Shown here one piece after another: positions 1-6,927 of a stretch of 25,480 nucleotides of DNA; the stretch's first letter is position 1, and each line of letters starts with the position of its first letter. Source of the DNA: an uncultured archaeon. Lineage in GTDB: Archaea > Halobacteriota > Methanosarcinia > Methanosarcinales > Methanoperedenaceae. The notes under the pieces are model-generated. The model did not search any database. It worked only from the letters and a program-made list of their open reading frames with translations, and was not told the origin of the DNA. Made by a program: the position numbers and the translations under genes. The stretch lies in contig CABMIA010000093.1 of assembly GCA_902386085.1 (NCBI GenBank), positions 1 through 25,480 on the forward strand. The letters run 5' to 3'.

Positions 1-68
1 ATCCCGATAACACCGATCTTTTTTATCGGCCCTTTCTTATCTATTATTTTCTTAAGTTTGTTGCTCAT
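1..68 (-). CDS. Nucleotide-sugar 6-dehydrogenase, N-terminal fragment (WbpA-like)
   Basis: Only the first 22 codons are inside the window; the gene runs off the left edge. The ATG at 68-66 opens a frame reading MSNKLKKIIDKKGPIKK followed by IGVIG. That is a short basic lead-in and then the first strand and glycine loop of a Rossmann NAD-binding domain, as in UDP-glucose/UDP-N-acetylhexosamine dehydrogenases. It lies 46 bases downstream of the acetyltransferase gene on the same strand, so it is probably the last or next gene of the same operon. The other three genes make the 3-acetamido group of UDP-GlcNAc(3NAc)A, and the missing step is the C6 oxidation of UDP-GlcNAc that WbpA performs. The family call rests on the glycine motif plus context, since the catalytic part is not visible. 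Confidence 0.6.
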   Translation of the reverse strand, partial: MSNKLKKIIDKKGPIKKIGVIG

Positions 69-114
69 ATTTGACCACTATTTCAATCATTATGGCTTTT
101 TTCAACTATGCCCT

Positions 115-675
115 TCATTTTTTGATATCGATATTTTTTCCACATTCGCACTTGTAAAGGATATTTTCTTCGTTATTATCAATAATATTATATAATTTTT
201 TCCCGCACTGGCAGACAAAACCTTTCAGCCGCGCAGGATTTCCAAATACGAGACCATAGGGTGGTACATCTCTGGTAACGACACTTCCCGCCCCGATCAT
301 GGCATAATCACCAACAGTCACTCCACAAATAATTGTTGCATTGGCTCCTATACTCGAACCTTTTTTTATGACTGTTCGAATTATTTTTTCATCTTCCCAG
401 ATAAATGCTCTCGGATACATATCATTTGTAAAAACAACTGAAGGACCAACAAAAACATTATCTTCGATCTCAACCCCCTTGTAGATAGAAACGAAATTCT
501 GGATTTTTACATTATCCCCAATCGTAACTTCGGTATCCACATAAACGCTTTTACCGATATTGCAATTCTTTCCTATAATGGCATCTTTCCTTATATGTAC
601 AAAATGCCATATATTGGATCCTTCTCCTACCGAGTCACTTTCAACAATCGCAGTGGGATGCTTAAAATAATTCAT
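115..675 (-). CDS. Left-handed beta-helix N-acetyltransferase (WbpD/WlbB-like)
   Basis: 186 residues. The protein is made of hexapeptide repeats (for example IIGKNC, NIGKSV, TIGDNV, EIEDNV, TVGDYA, MIGAGS) that fold as a left-handed beta helix, and it ends its catalytic part with the VFGNPARLKGFVC signature. This is the arrangement of acetyltransferases that use acetyl-CoA to acetylate the 3-amino group of UDP-2-acetamido-3-amino-2,3-dideoxy-glucuronate. The tail carries two CXC pairs (residues about 155-180: CQC and CEC), suggesting a small zinc-binding knuckle. The start codon overlaps the stop of the upstream oxidoreductase (ATGA), so the genes are translationally coupled. The trimeric assembly is known for the family. 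The exact substrate is inferred from the aminotransferase and oxidoreductase beside it; another amino sugar remains possible. Confidence 0.85.
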   Translation of the reverse strand: MNYFKHPTAIVESDSVGEGSNIWHFVHIRKDAIIGKNCNIGKSVYVDTEVTIGDNVKIQNFVSIYKGVEIEDNVFVGPSVVFTNDMYPRAFIWEDEKIIRTVIKKGSSIGANATIICGVTVGDYAMIGAGSVVTRDVPPYGLVFGNPARLKGFVCQCGKKLYNIIDNNEENILYKCECGKNIDIKK

Positions 676-1583
676 TTAAAGCCCTTTTTGATCTCTTCAC
701 ATATTCTCAGATTATTCAGAGCCTGCTCGGGAGTGATCGGGAACTCGGAATTCTTTTTCACACAATCAATGTAAGTTTTTAATTCTACTTTCAACGGCTC
801 CACCTTATTTACCAGTACCTTCTCAATAATATTTTCCTGCGTATACTTATCGTTCTCCATCCCATACTTCTCTGGTTTATTATAAGTGTAAATTTCCTGT
901 GTCATAAAATCCCCCTCAATAGTGAAATCTTCTTCCTCGATATAGATCGTTCTTATTTTTTTTGAGGCTTTTCTACTTGCGGACAGGGATGCAACTGAAC
1001 CGTTGAAAGCGACCATTGCTTTACATACATCGAAATTGCCGACGCTGTGCATTGTATAATTCTTCTTTGCAAAAAAGACATTGAATAAGATATCTATATC
1101 ATGTATCATAAGGTCTTCAATGACAGACGCATCCGTTATTCTCGATGATGCAGGATTATGTCTTCTCAGTTCAACAAAAAATGGATTTTTAATGATCTTT
1201 CTAATATCCGCAACTATCGGATTGAATCTCTCAATATGTCCCACCCCAGCCACCAGGTTTTTAGTTTTCAATAGGGCAACTAATTTTTCAGCTTCATCCA
1301 CAGACTGAGCAATTGGTTTTTCGATCAAGCAGTGAATATCTCTTTCGATAACTTCTTTTGCGACCTGATAATGGTATTTTGTTGGAACACATATGCTTAA
1401 AGCGTCAACATTATCCAGCAATTCTTCCATAGAATCACAAGCTATCGCCCCAAAATCTTCTATTTCATTTGCATTGGTCTTGTTTGCATCAAAAACATAA
1501 GTTTCTTCAATGCCTTTAAGCTCTGAATATATTCTGGCATGATTTTTTCCCATCGTTCCAGTGCCAATAACACCAACATTCAT
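672..1583 (-). CDS. Gfo/Idh/MocA-family nucleotide-sugar 3-dehydrogenase (WbpB/WlbA-like)
   Basis: 303 residues. The N terminus has the NAD-binding GVIGTGTMGKNHAR motif (residues 4-17). The family EKP motif follows (LIEKPIAQS, about residue 88), then a GHIERFNP segment and an IHDIDILF segment carrying the histidine expected near the sugar. These are hallmarks of Gfo/Idh/MocA oxidoreductases. WlbA/WbpB members oxidise the C3 hydroxyl of UDP-GlcNAcA to a 3-keto sugar, recycling NAD with 2-oxoglutarate. The ATG overlaps the last base of the aminotransferase stop (TAATG), and the 3' end overlaps the acetyltransferase start, so the three genes form one transcript. In the usual pathway its product goes straight to the adjacent PLP aminotransferase. 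The family is certain; the substrate is inferred from operon context. Confidence 0.85.
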   Translation of the reverse strand: MNVGVIGTGTMGKNHARIYSELKGIEETYVFDANKTNANEIEDFGAIACDSMEELLDNVDALSICVPTKYHYQVAKEVIERDIHCLIEKPIAQSVDEAEKLVALLKTKNLVAGVGHIERFNPIVADIRKIIKNPFFVELRRHNPASSRITDASVIEDLMIHDIDILFNVFFAKKNYTMHSVGNFDVCKAMVAFNGSVASLSASRKASKKIRTIYIEEEDFTIEGDFMTQEIYTYNKPEKYGMENDKYTQENIIEKVLVNKVEPLKVELKTYIDCVKKNSEFPITPEQALNNLRICEEIKKGFK

Positions 1584-2689
1584 TATACTACCTCATAATT
1601 GTTTATGGTTTCCACAATATATTTCAATTCCTTTTCAGAAAGTGATGGATGTACAGGCAAACTCAAGACCTTGTTTGCAAGTTCTTCGGCAATCGGACAG
1701 GTAACACTATCGCTTGTGTAGCCGAGCTCCTGATAAAGAGGCTGTTTGTGTATGGGCAGGGGATAATGGACTGCACTCCCTATACCTTTACCGGCCAGAT
1801 ATTCCATGAACTTCTCTCGACTAATAAGATTGCTATCGACTTTAAGGACGTATTGATGATAAACATGCTTGACATGCTTTTCTCTATGAGGTTTGGTGAT
1901 TCCTTCAAGTCTTATGTCTTTATTGAAATACTCTGCATTATAAATTCTTTTCTTATTATATCCATCCAGTTTTTTAAGCTGAACAATACCTATTGCAGCC
2001 TGTATATCAGTCATCCGGTAATTATATCCCAGTATCGTATGGTAATATTTTGAACTCTGTCCGTGGTTCCTCAGCAACCGGCATAATTCTGCATTCTTTC
2101 CATCATTTGTGGTTATTATTCCCCCCTCTCCTGTGGTGATGTTTTTTGTTGGATAGAATGAAAAGCATCCGGTTCCAAACCCTCCGACCCTCTTATGCTC
2201 ATATTCAGCACCATGAGCCTGTGCGCAGTCTTCAACAAGCGATAATTTGTGATCCTCGCATATCTCCGAAATGGCTTTAACATTGAATGGATGCCCAAAA
2301 AGGTGCACACCGATTATCGCTTTTGTTTTTCCTGTTATTTTATTAAGTATCTCGTCCGGATCGATGTTGAAAGTTCTTTCCTCCACATCTGCAAAAACAG
2401 GCTTTGCCTTCTGGAACAAAATAGAGTTCGCAGTGGCGATGAAGGTGAAAGGGGTTGTAATTATCTCATCCCCTTCTTTAATGTTCAGAGACTTGAGCGC
2501 CAGATCAAGAGCAATTGTGCCGTTTCCAACAGCTATAGCATTTTTCACATCAATGTAATCTGAAAAGGATTTTTCAAAATCACCTACTGCTTTCCCCTGA
2601 GCAAGCATCCCTGATTTCAATACCTCTGCAATCGCTTTTAACTCTTCATTAGTTATAATTGGTTTTGCTATAGGAATAGATTTTTCCAT
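1583..2689 (-). CDS. DegT/DnrJ/EryC1 PLP-dependent sugar aminotransferase (WbpE/WlbC-like)
   Basis: 368 residues from the ATG at 2689. A GTG at 2698 would add three residues, but the protein is typical from MEKSIPIAKP onward. Features of the DegT/EryC1/StrS fold are visible: GNGTIALDLAL near the N terminus, VEDCAQAHGAEY with the Asp that contacts the pyridine nitrogen, SFYPTKNITTGEGG with the PLP-binding lysine, and GYNYRMTDIQAAIGIVQL. The enzyme moves an amino group from glutamate to a 3-keto nucleotide sugar, here most likely UDP-3-keto-GlcNAcA made by the next gene. It is the promoter-proximal gene of the minus-strand sugar operon. No good Shine-Dalgarno is visible before the start. The product probably feeds N-glycan or surface polysaccharide synthesis, which is an inference because no glycosyltransferase is in view. 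Confidence 0.88.
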   Translation of the reverse strand: MEKSIPIAKPIITNEELKAIAEVLKSGMLAQGKAVGDFEKSFSDYIDVKNAIAVGNGTIALDLALKSLNIKEGDEIITTPFTFIATANSILFQKAKPVFADVEERTFNIDPDEILNKITGKTKAIIGVHLFGHPFNVKAISEICEDHKLSLVEDCAQAHGAEYEHKRVGGFGTGCFSFYPTKNITTGEGGIITTNDGKNAELCRLLRNHGQSSKYYHTILGYNYRMTDIQAAIGIVQLKKLDGYNKKRIYNAEYFNKDIRLEGITKPHREKHVKHVYHQYVLKVDSNLISREKFMEYLAGKGIGSAVHYPLPIHKQPLYQELGYTSDSVTCPIAEELANKVLSLPVHPSLSEKELKYIVETINNYEVV

Positions 2690-2698
2690 ATCTGTCAC

Positions 2699-3119
2699 AT
2701 CGAGGCAAATATTATATATGCATCATGTTTCTATTGCCAGTTCCTTCGCCAGGTCGCCTTTAAATCTCGCGCAACCGATAACCATCACATTTTGGTTTTT
2801 TCATTCTAAGTCAATTTGGTTATATAAATATTTAAAGACTGCTGACTGCGGAAATTTTCCTTACCTTGCAATTATGGTGAATATTTTGAGTTCACCGCAC
2901 TTTTATCGATGTAAGGTTAATCTCTGGATCTTGCTTACCGGCAATCAAACCTTCAGCAAACACCTCTAATAGTGATACCGTACCAGTTATTATTATATTC
3001 CGTTATAACCGATACCAGATTCCCGCATGGAAATTGGCCGGAAAAGCGTTATCCGGATTGAATACAAGCGCGTCCTCGAACAGATGTGCACCGAACTGAT
3101 ATCCGCAAATATGAATGGT
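2699..3119. other. Gene-poor interval, possible decayed coding sequence
   Basis: No convincing gene is present in these 421 bases. Small open stretches exist on both strands. On the minus strand, in frame after the stop of the acylphosphatase gene, 38 codons remain open down to about 3003 and include a TPR-like string (FEDALVFNPDNAF followed by ANFHAGIWY). A further open piece of about 35 codons (about 2895-3000) ends in LTSIKVR. On the plus strand 3027-3137 encodes a 36-residue peptide starting MEIGRKSVIRIEYK. None has a clear ribosome binding site. The interval also carries the AT-rich promoter candidate at 2819-2836. Fragments of an old gene are the likeliest reading, but chance open frames are not excluded. 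Confidence 0.35.
2819..2836 (-). promoter_or_regulatory. TATA-box candidate for the sugar operon
   Basis: On the minus strand the sequence reads CTTTAAATATTTATATAAC, an archaeal TATA-like element about 130 bases upstream of the aminotransferase start. The AT core is nearly self-complementary, so direction is not fixed by the sequence. The nearest gene that could use it is the minus-strand sugar operon, which would then have a leader of roughly 100 bases. Confidence 0.4.
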
Positions 3120-3749
3120 TCAACCGATCGCAGATTCTAGTCTGGAAATTCTCTCTTTTATGCCAGAGATCTCCACTGTTAAATTAGCAATCCGTTCCTG
3201 GGCATCAGCATCATGCTTTATCATTATATTAGTAAGCCGACCCAAATTTTCATTTGTTTCATTTTTGAAATAGTTGAGAATGGATGTATTTTCTTTCAGA
3301 ACGGATGTATTTTCTTTCAGAATTGATGTATTTTCTTTCAGAATTGATGTATTTTCTTTCAGAATTGATGTATTATTATCTAATTTTTCATTCATCAAAT
3401 CCTGCTTATGCATCATTTCTTTCATTCTTACATTAGCTATATCGAGCCGTTCCCCCAGTTCCTCGGTCATATCACCGCGTTTTATCTCAAAATATTCAAA
3501 TTCCCCTGTAGCATCCTCGAACCTGATGTCAAGATGTTCCACGTCAATGGGGTATTCCTTTATCCTGATCATCCTGACAAATGAATCTATACTGGCTTTA
3601 TCCCCTTCGCAAACGATCCGCACATTATATGGCCTGATATTCTCAACAAAACCAGTGACCTTCATTTTGCGTGCTATACGCTCAACTAAATCTCTATAAC
3701 CTACCCTCTGTACGTCTCCACTTGCGATTATGACTGCTCTTACTTGCAT
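3120..3749 (-). CDS. Acylphosphatase domain fused to a repeat-built coiled coil
   Basis: 209 residues from the ATG at 3749; an in-frame TTG at 3779 is less likely. Residues 1 to about 92 match the acylphosphatase fold. DVQRVGYR supplies the phosphate-binding Arg19, and GFVEN supplies Asn37, with the 18-residue spacing of the classical catalytic pair. The usual GXVQGVGFR motif is altered, with an arginine in place of glycine. Residues about 93-209 are a predicted coiled coil. It includes four NTSILKE/NTSVLKE heptads and a fifth partial one, and then ends in a heptad-like tail (IANLTVEISGIKERISRLESAIG). Stand-alone acylphosphatases are about 90-100 residues and hydrolyse carboxyl-phosphate bonds. 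The fused coil suggests oligomerisation or tethering to a partner. It is monocistronic with its own promoter candidate. Enzyme activity is plausible because both key residues remain; the biological substrate is unknown. Confidence 0.8.
   Translation of the reverse strand: MQVRAVIIASGDVQRVGYRDLVERIARKMKVTGFVENIRPYNVRIVCEGDKASIDSFVRMIRIKEYPIDVEHLDIRFEDATGEFEYFEIKRGDMTEELGERLDIANVRMKEMMHKQDLMNEKLDNNTSILKENTSILKENTSILKENTSVLKENTSILNYFKNETNENLGRLTNIMIKHDADAQERIANLTVEISGIKERISRLESAIG
3278..3382 (-). repeat. Intragenic 21-bp tandem repeat, five units
   Basis: On the plus strand the units start GAATGGATG, GAACGGATG, GAATTGATG, GAATTGATG and each ends TATTTTCTTTCA. They lie at 3278-3298, 3299-3319, 3320-3340 and 3341-3361. 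A fifth unit at 3362-3382 has diverged in its second half. Units three and four are identical, and the others differ by one or two bases. Each unit encodes exactly one coiled-coil heptad (NTSILKE), so copy-number change keeps the reading frame and simply lengthens the coil. The near identity at DNA level indicates recent expansion. Confidence 0.92.
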
Positions 3750-3828
3750 AGCTTTCATTCCTATTTGGTTCCTTAACAAATAAAAACATTTTCTACAAAA
3801 TGTGGAATTATGCCTTTTTGCAATTATG

Positions 3829-3839
3829 TTTATATATTC
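3829..3839 (-). promoter_or_regulatory. TATA-box candidate for the acylphosphatase gene
   Basis: The minus strand reads GAATATATAAA, a good archaeal TATA match, 80 bases upstream of the ATG at 3749. Between the box and the start lies a perfect 6-bp inverted repeat with a 4-base loop (CATTTT-CTAC-AAAATG, 3787-3802). It would fall at or just after the transcript start and could be a regulator site or a 5' hairpin. Confidence 0.45.
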
Positions 3840-3908
3840 TTATCTTGTTTAAAATAATGGTGCAGGTTGCGGACATCCTGAAAAAATCTGAGTTTGTCTG
3901 CTTTGCGT

Positions 3909-4388
3909 CTAAGGATTATGTGCCCCAAAAAAGTTCACGACCCTGTTCACGATATCATCCACATTGTCAAATCCTGATCCGGCTTTGCTCACTACAGCCA
4001 CAACTGTACATCCATTGCTGAAACAATTTACATCCTCAACATTATCAGCAACTATAATACGCGGCTTATCGGACAGTGTGAAACCATCCGCGAGAACAAT
4101 ATCTATGTCCGCGAAATATTTATCGCATATCTCGTCAAGGTCTATCTCCTTATCAACATTTTTGATCATCGCAAATTTAACAGAGGAAGAAATTGCCACC
4201 GTATCTGCGCCTTCATTTGCATATTTCCAGGTATCTTTACCTTTTATATCTATTTCAAAATCGCCATGTTTATGATGTTTAAGGGCGCCCACTTTAATAC
4301 CGCGGCTTTTAATCCCTTTTATTAATGCTTCTATCAACTTCGTTTTGTCATTTTTGCTTTTTCCCACAATGCAGATAACTGGGGTCAA
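3909..4388 (-). CDS. mobB: Molybdopterin-guanine dinucleotide biosynthesis protein MobB
   Basis: 159 residues, TTG start overlapping the fdhD stop. MobB proteins are P-loop GTPases that help MobA attach GMP to molybdopterin. Recognisable parts are the N-terminal P-loop region, LKHHKHGDFEIDIKGKDTW (about 37-55, the conserved KHXXH...D...GKD motif), and DIVLADGF (about 96-103, the conserved strand before the guanine-binding part). The P-loop is abnormal. It reads GKSKNDKT instead of GXXXXGKT, with Asp14 in place of the final glycine, so nucleotide binding may be weak or unusual. It is the last gene of the radC-mobA-fdhD-mobB operon. The family call is secure from the KHXXH/GKD segment and from the neighbours. 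Confidence 0.85.
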   Translation of the reverse strand: MTPVICIVGKSKNDKTKLIEALIKGIKSRGIKVGALKHHKHGDFEIDIKGKDTWKYANEGADTVAISSSVKFAMIKNVDKEIDLDEICDKYFADIDIVLADGFTLSDKPRIIVADNVEDVNCFSNGCTVVAVVSKAGSGFDNVDDIVNRVVNFFGAHNP

Positions 4389-5131
4389 AGATTAAGCCTC
4401 TCAGGATGTGCAAAAACAGACATTTTATCGTGTGAAACAAAGCAGACAAGACATACTCCTGCACGCTCCGCCGCTTCGACTCCCGTATTCAGGGGCGCTG
4501 TCTTTGTCGCCACAAGAGGAATGCCTGCCCGCGCGGCTTTCAGCACCATACCTGCTGACTGGCGCCCTGTGGACAGCAGGAAATGTTTGCCTATATCCAG
4601 ATCATCTAGAATCGCGCGCCCGACAGCCTTATCAAAAGCATTATGACGTCCGACATCGATGGCCTTGGCCACACATTCACCTTCCGTATTTACAATGCAT
4701 GCCGCATGCGTACCATGGGTTTTCCCGTAGATATCAGATTCAAGAAAGCTAAGGCCTTTCCTGATCGCATCTGCACTGAATAAAGTATCCGAGTTCACTG
4801 AAATCGCCTCATTCTCATCCCACCGCACGCCGACGCAGCCCGATGAACGCAATTCGCGCCAGAGTTCAAGGTGCTCCGAGGGTTCTATTTCAGCTTTCAT
4901 TGTTTTACCATCCATGTTAAGCTCTTTAATGTCGTTGCGGTTTTTTACGATCCCCTCGCAGATAAGATAACCAAGCGCGAGTTCTTCCAGCATTTCAGGC
5001 GTGGCAAGGATTGCAGCTATGTGGATATTATTTATAAACAAATCAATTGTATCCTCGACTGCCACTGAGTATGTTATTTCGTGGGATATCCAATCGATTA
5101 GCTCTTGCGCCTTGTAATTTTTGATGTACAT
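4385..5131 (-). CDS. fdhD: Formate dehydrogenase accessory sulfurtransferase FdhD
   Basis: 248 residues. FdhD passes sulfur from a cysteine desulfurase to the Mo/W-bis-MGD cofactor of formate dehydrogenase-type enzymes and is needed for their activity. Diagnostic stretches are LALGYLICEGI (about 51-61), GTHAACIVNTEGE, AIDVGRHNAFDKAVG, STGRQSAGMVLKAARAGIP and the C-terminal FAHPERL. The flexible loop that in many homologues contains CXXC has only one cysteine here (SSGCVGV, Cys99). This points to a single-thiol transfer mechanism. It sits between mobA (1 base away) and mobB (overlapping), tying MGD formation and sulfuration into one operon. No Mo/W enzyme gene is in the window, so the client is elsewhere. 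The family is clear from the DVGRHNA and GRXSXXM motifs. Confidence 0.92.
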   Translation of the reverse strand: MYIKNYKAQELIDWISHEITYSVAVEDTIDLFINNIHIAAILATPEMLEELALGYLICEGIVKNRNDIKELNMDGKTMKAEIEPSEHLELWRELRSSGCVGVRWDENEAISVNSDTLFSADAIRKGLSFLESDIYGKTHGTHAACIVNTEGECVAKAIDVGRHNAFDKAVGRAILDDLDIGKHFLLSTGRQSAGMVLKAARAGIPLVATKTAPLNTGVEAAERAGVCLVCFVSHDKMSVFAHPERLNL

Positions 5132-5132
5132 A

Positions 5133-5792
5133 TTATAATGATTTCTTCCTGATAACCTGCTGTATATCCTCCGGAGTATTTACATTCATAAATGTCCTTA
5201 AATCAGGTTCGATACTCTTAATCTCATCTGTTGCTACATAATTGACATTCAACCTGAATATCGGGGCCAGGATTATTGTCTCATTTTTTTCTAATGCCTT
5301 TTTCGTTTCACGCATCATTGGCCCGCGTCTATAAACAGCATGAAGTGGCTCAAGAAAACCATCATCCCATCTGGGAATAGCTGCATCGTAACCCTCACTT
5401 TTCATAATGAGCAACTTTACAGCATCTTCATTTATGAACGGCATGTCGCATGCTGCGATAAAACAATATTCATCATCACACGCCGAAAGTCCGGAAAATA
5501 TGCCTGCCAGCGGGCCTTTGTTAATATAACTATCATATGCCAGTCTGTATCTTTGTTGATTAACACGATATCCATCACTTTCATGTGGTTTCGTCAAACT
5601 GTGCAATCTGGAATCCAGAAATTCTCCCTGCGCCTTATCGCGAACAGAGATAATTATACTGTCTACCACCTTCTCGAGGCTCTCGATTACGAACATAATC
5701 AAAGGTTTGCCATTAATATCAATAAGGGCTTTTTCCCGATACCCGAGGCGGCTTCCTTTGCCACCGGCAAGAATCAGCGCTGAAAATGACAT
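5133..5792 (-). CDS. mobA: Molybdenum cofactor guanylyltransferase MobA
   Basis: 219 residues. MobA transfers GMP from GTP to Mo-molybdopterin, making the guanine dinucleotide cofactor. The nucleotidyltransferase signature is at residues 6-24 (LILAGGKGSRLGYREKAL, with the expected lysine), and the metal-binding aspartate lies in AACDMPFIN (about residue 114). Length and domain order match the family. The C-terminal FMNVNTPEDI is also typical of MobA. The gene starts 2 bases after the radC stop and ends 1 base before fdhD, so all are cotranscribed. Because it travels with fdhD, the cofactor is probably destined for a formate dehydrogenase-like or related bis-MGD enzyme, which is an inference. 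Confidence 0.93.
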   Translation of the reverse strand: MSFSALILAGGKGSRLGYREKALIDINGKPLIMFVIESLEKVVDSIIISVRDKAQGEFLDSRLHSLTKPHESDGYRVNQQRYRLAYDSYINKGPLAGIFSGLSACDDEYCFIAACDMPFINEDAVKLLIMKSEGYDAAIPRWDDGFLEPLHAVYRRGPMMRETKKALEKNETIILAPIFRLNVNYVATDEIKSIEPDLRTFMNVNTPEDIQQVIRKKSL

Positions 5793-5794
5793 AG

Positions 5795-6481
5795 TCAGAT
5801 ATGTCCTGCCTCTTTCATGCTGAAGTGCCGCCCATCGCCAATAATGACATGATCGAGCACATCGATCCCTATTATTTTCCCGGTTTCAACGAGCTTCTTT
5901 GTGATCTCGATATCCTCCCTGCTTGGCGTGGGATCGCCTGATGGATGGTTATGCGCTACGATTATATGCGCGGCAGATTCGGCCAGAGCGGTCTTGAATA
6001 CCTCCCTCGGGTGAACGATATTCGCGTTCAGGGATCCGGTTGAAATCGTCTCTTCCCTGATAACCTGGTTTTTGGTATCAAGACACAGTTCGATGAAACT
6101 TTCTTTTTTCTGCTCTCTCATTCTCGGGTAAATTCGCCTGTAAACGTCTTCAGGTGAATTGATCTTTGGTTTTACGTCTTCATTGAAGGATTCAAGCCTT
6201 CTTGCGATCTCAAAACATGCTGCTATCTGTGAGGCTTTACCTTCCTTGATCCCGTGGATTTTCATCAACTGGCCAAGGCTGGTCTGCGAAAGCTGCTTCA
6301 GGTTATATTCTGATAAAATTCTCTGGCTCAGGTTAATAACATTTTCCTTTCTTGAACCAGTCCTCAGGATTATTGCCAGAAGCTCAGAATCGCTTAGCGA
6401 TGCAGTACCGCTTTTTATCAGCCTTTCCCTTGGCCTTTCCTCTTTTTGCATGTCCTGGATTCTTATTTTATATTCTTGCAT
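5795..6481 (-). CDS. radC: RadC/JAB-domain (MPN) protein
   Basis: 228 residues from the ATG at 6481, preceded by ACAGGG; an upstream in-frame start at 6505 would add eight residues. The N-terminal half is a UPF0758 helix-hairpin-helix region (RPRERLIKSGTASLSDSELLAIILRTG, then MKIHGIKEGKASQIAA). The C-terminal half is the JAB/MPN metalloprotease-like domain with HNHPSGDPTPSREDIE, holding the His-X-His and Ser/Asp zinc ligands, plus the upstream glutamate in KKESFIELCLD. RadC homologues are widespread in bacteria and are often linked to mobile DNA. Their molecular function is still disputed and the old name 'DNA repair protein' is weakly founded. Here it is the first gene of the molybdenum-cofactor operon, 2 bases before mobA, an unusual partnership. 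Confidence 0.9.
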   Translation of the reverse strand: MQEYKIRIQDMQKEERPRERLIKSGTASLSDSELLAIILRTGSRKENVINLSQRILSEYNLKQLSQTSLGQLMKIHGIKEGKASQIAACFEIARRLESFNEDVKPKINSPEDVYRRIYPRMREQKKESFIELCLDTKNQVIREETISTGSLNANIVHPREVFKTALAESAAHIIVAHNHPSGDPTPSREDIEITKKLVETGKIIGIDVLDHVIIGDGRHFSMKEAGHI

Positions 6482-6517
6482 AAATCCCTGTAATAGTCCA
6501 CGCAATTATTTACATTG

Positions 6518-6531
6518 ATATAAAATTTTTC
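6518..6531 (-). promoter_or_regulatory. TATA-box candidate for radC-mobA-fdhD-mobB
   Basis: The minus strand reads AAAAATTTTATATC, followed by 36 bases to the radC ATG. This spacing fits a short-leader archaeal transcript. The same AT-rich block is the only promoter-like sequence before the divergent small gene at 6618, so the two transcription units probably share the region. Confidence 0.45.
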
Positions 6532-6617
6532 TTATTTTCTTGAAAATTTTTGAAGATAAAATCGAAAAACAGAAGATTATTATGAATCTTAAGCGCATAT
6601 CTCAGGGAGGTATTTTT

Positions 6618-6776
6618 ATGGATGACATTGATATTGTCTTAAATGTGGATGGGCAGGAAATCCCGATGAACGATTTTGTAAGAAAAATTATATCAGGTAC
6701 GATCGCAGGCGCAATTGGAACTCTCAGAGATGTAGGTGAGGACTGGAAGACCATTGATATCAGCCTGAGGAGATAG
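6618..6776 (+). CDS. Small conserved-looking hypothetical protein
   Basis: 52 residues. The ATG at 6618 is chosen because a strong Shine-Dalgarno (AGGGAGG) lies 8 bases upstream; an earlier in-frame ATG at 6540 has none. The sequence MDDIDIVLNVDGQEIPMNDF continues into VRKIISGTIAGAIGTLRDVGEDWKTIDISLRR. The pattern is a strand, a short amphipathic helix with small residues, and a second strand, with no signal peptide and no cysteines. I have a general impression of similar small proteins in Methanosarcinales, but cannot name a family. It is divergent from the radC operon and stands alone. Cytosolic location is likely from composition; function unknown. Confidence 0.7.
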   Translation: MDDIDIVLNVDGQEIPMNDFVRKIISGTIAGAIGTLRDVGEDWKTIDISLRR

Positions 6777-6927
6777 ACGCTGGATTCAGCTTCAGGAAAT
6801 TATTTATAGCCTTACATCCAATGAAATAAAGGAGTGTAGATGCTGGAATTACGTCAAGGGGGCACGATGCATCCGCAGTAGATTATATGGTTAATTCGAT
6901 TAAGAAAATCAAAAGGAGGAAAATAGT

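Noticed and set aside
2718..2969. 83-codon plus-strand open frame in the gene-poor spacer
   Set aside because: No ribosome binding site, unlikely composition (many Phe/Ser/His), and it runs antisense over the sugar-operon leader.
6840..6881. 13-codon ORF (MLELRQGGTMHPQ) with a Shine-Dalgarno upstream of the VOC gene
   Set aside because: Too short to judge; no attenuator-like structure follows and it does not couple to the VOC start.
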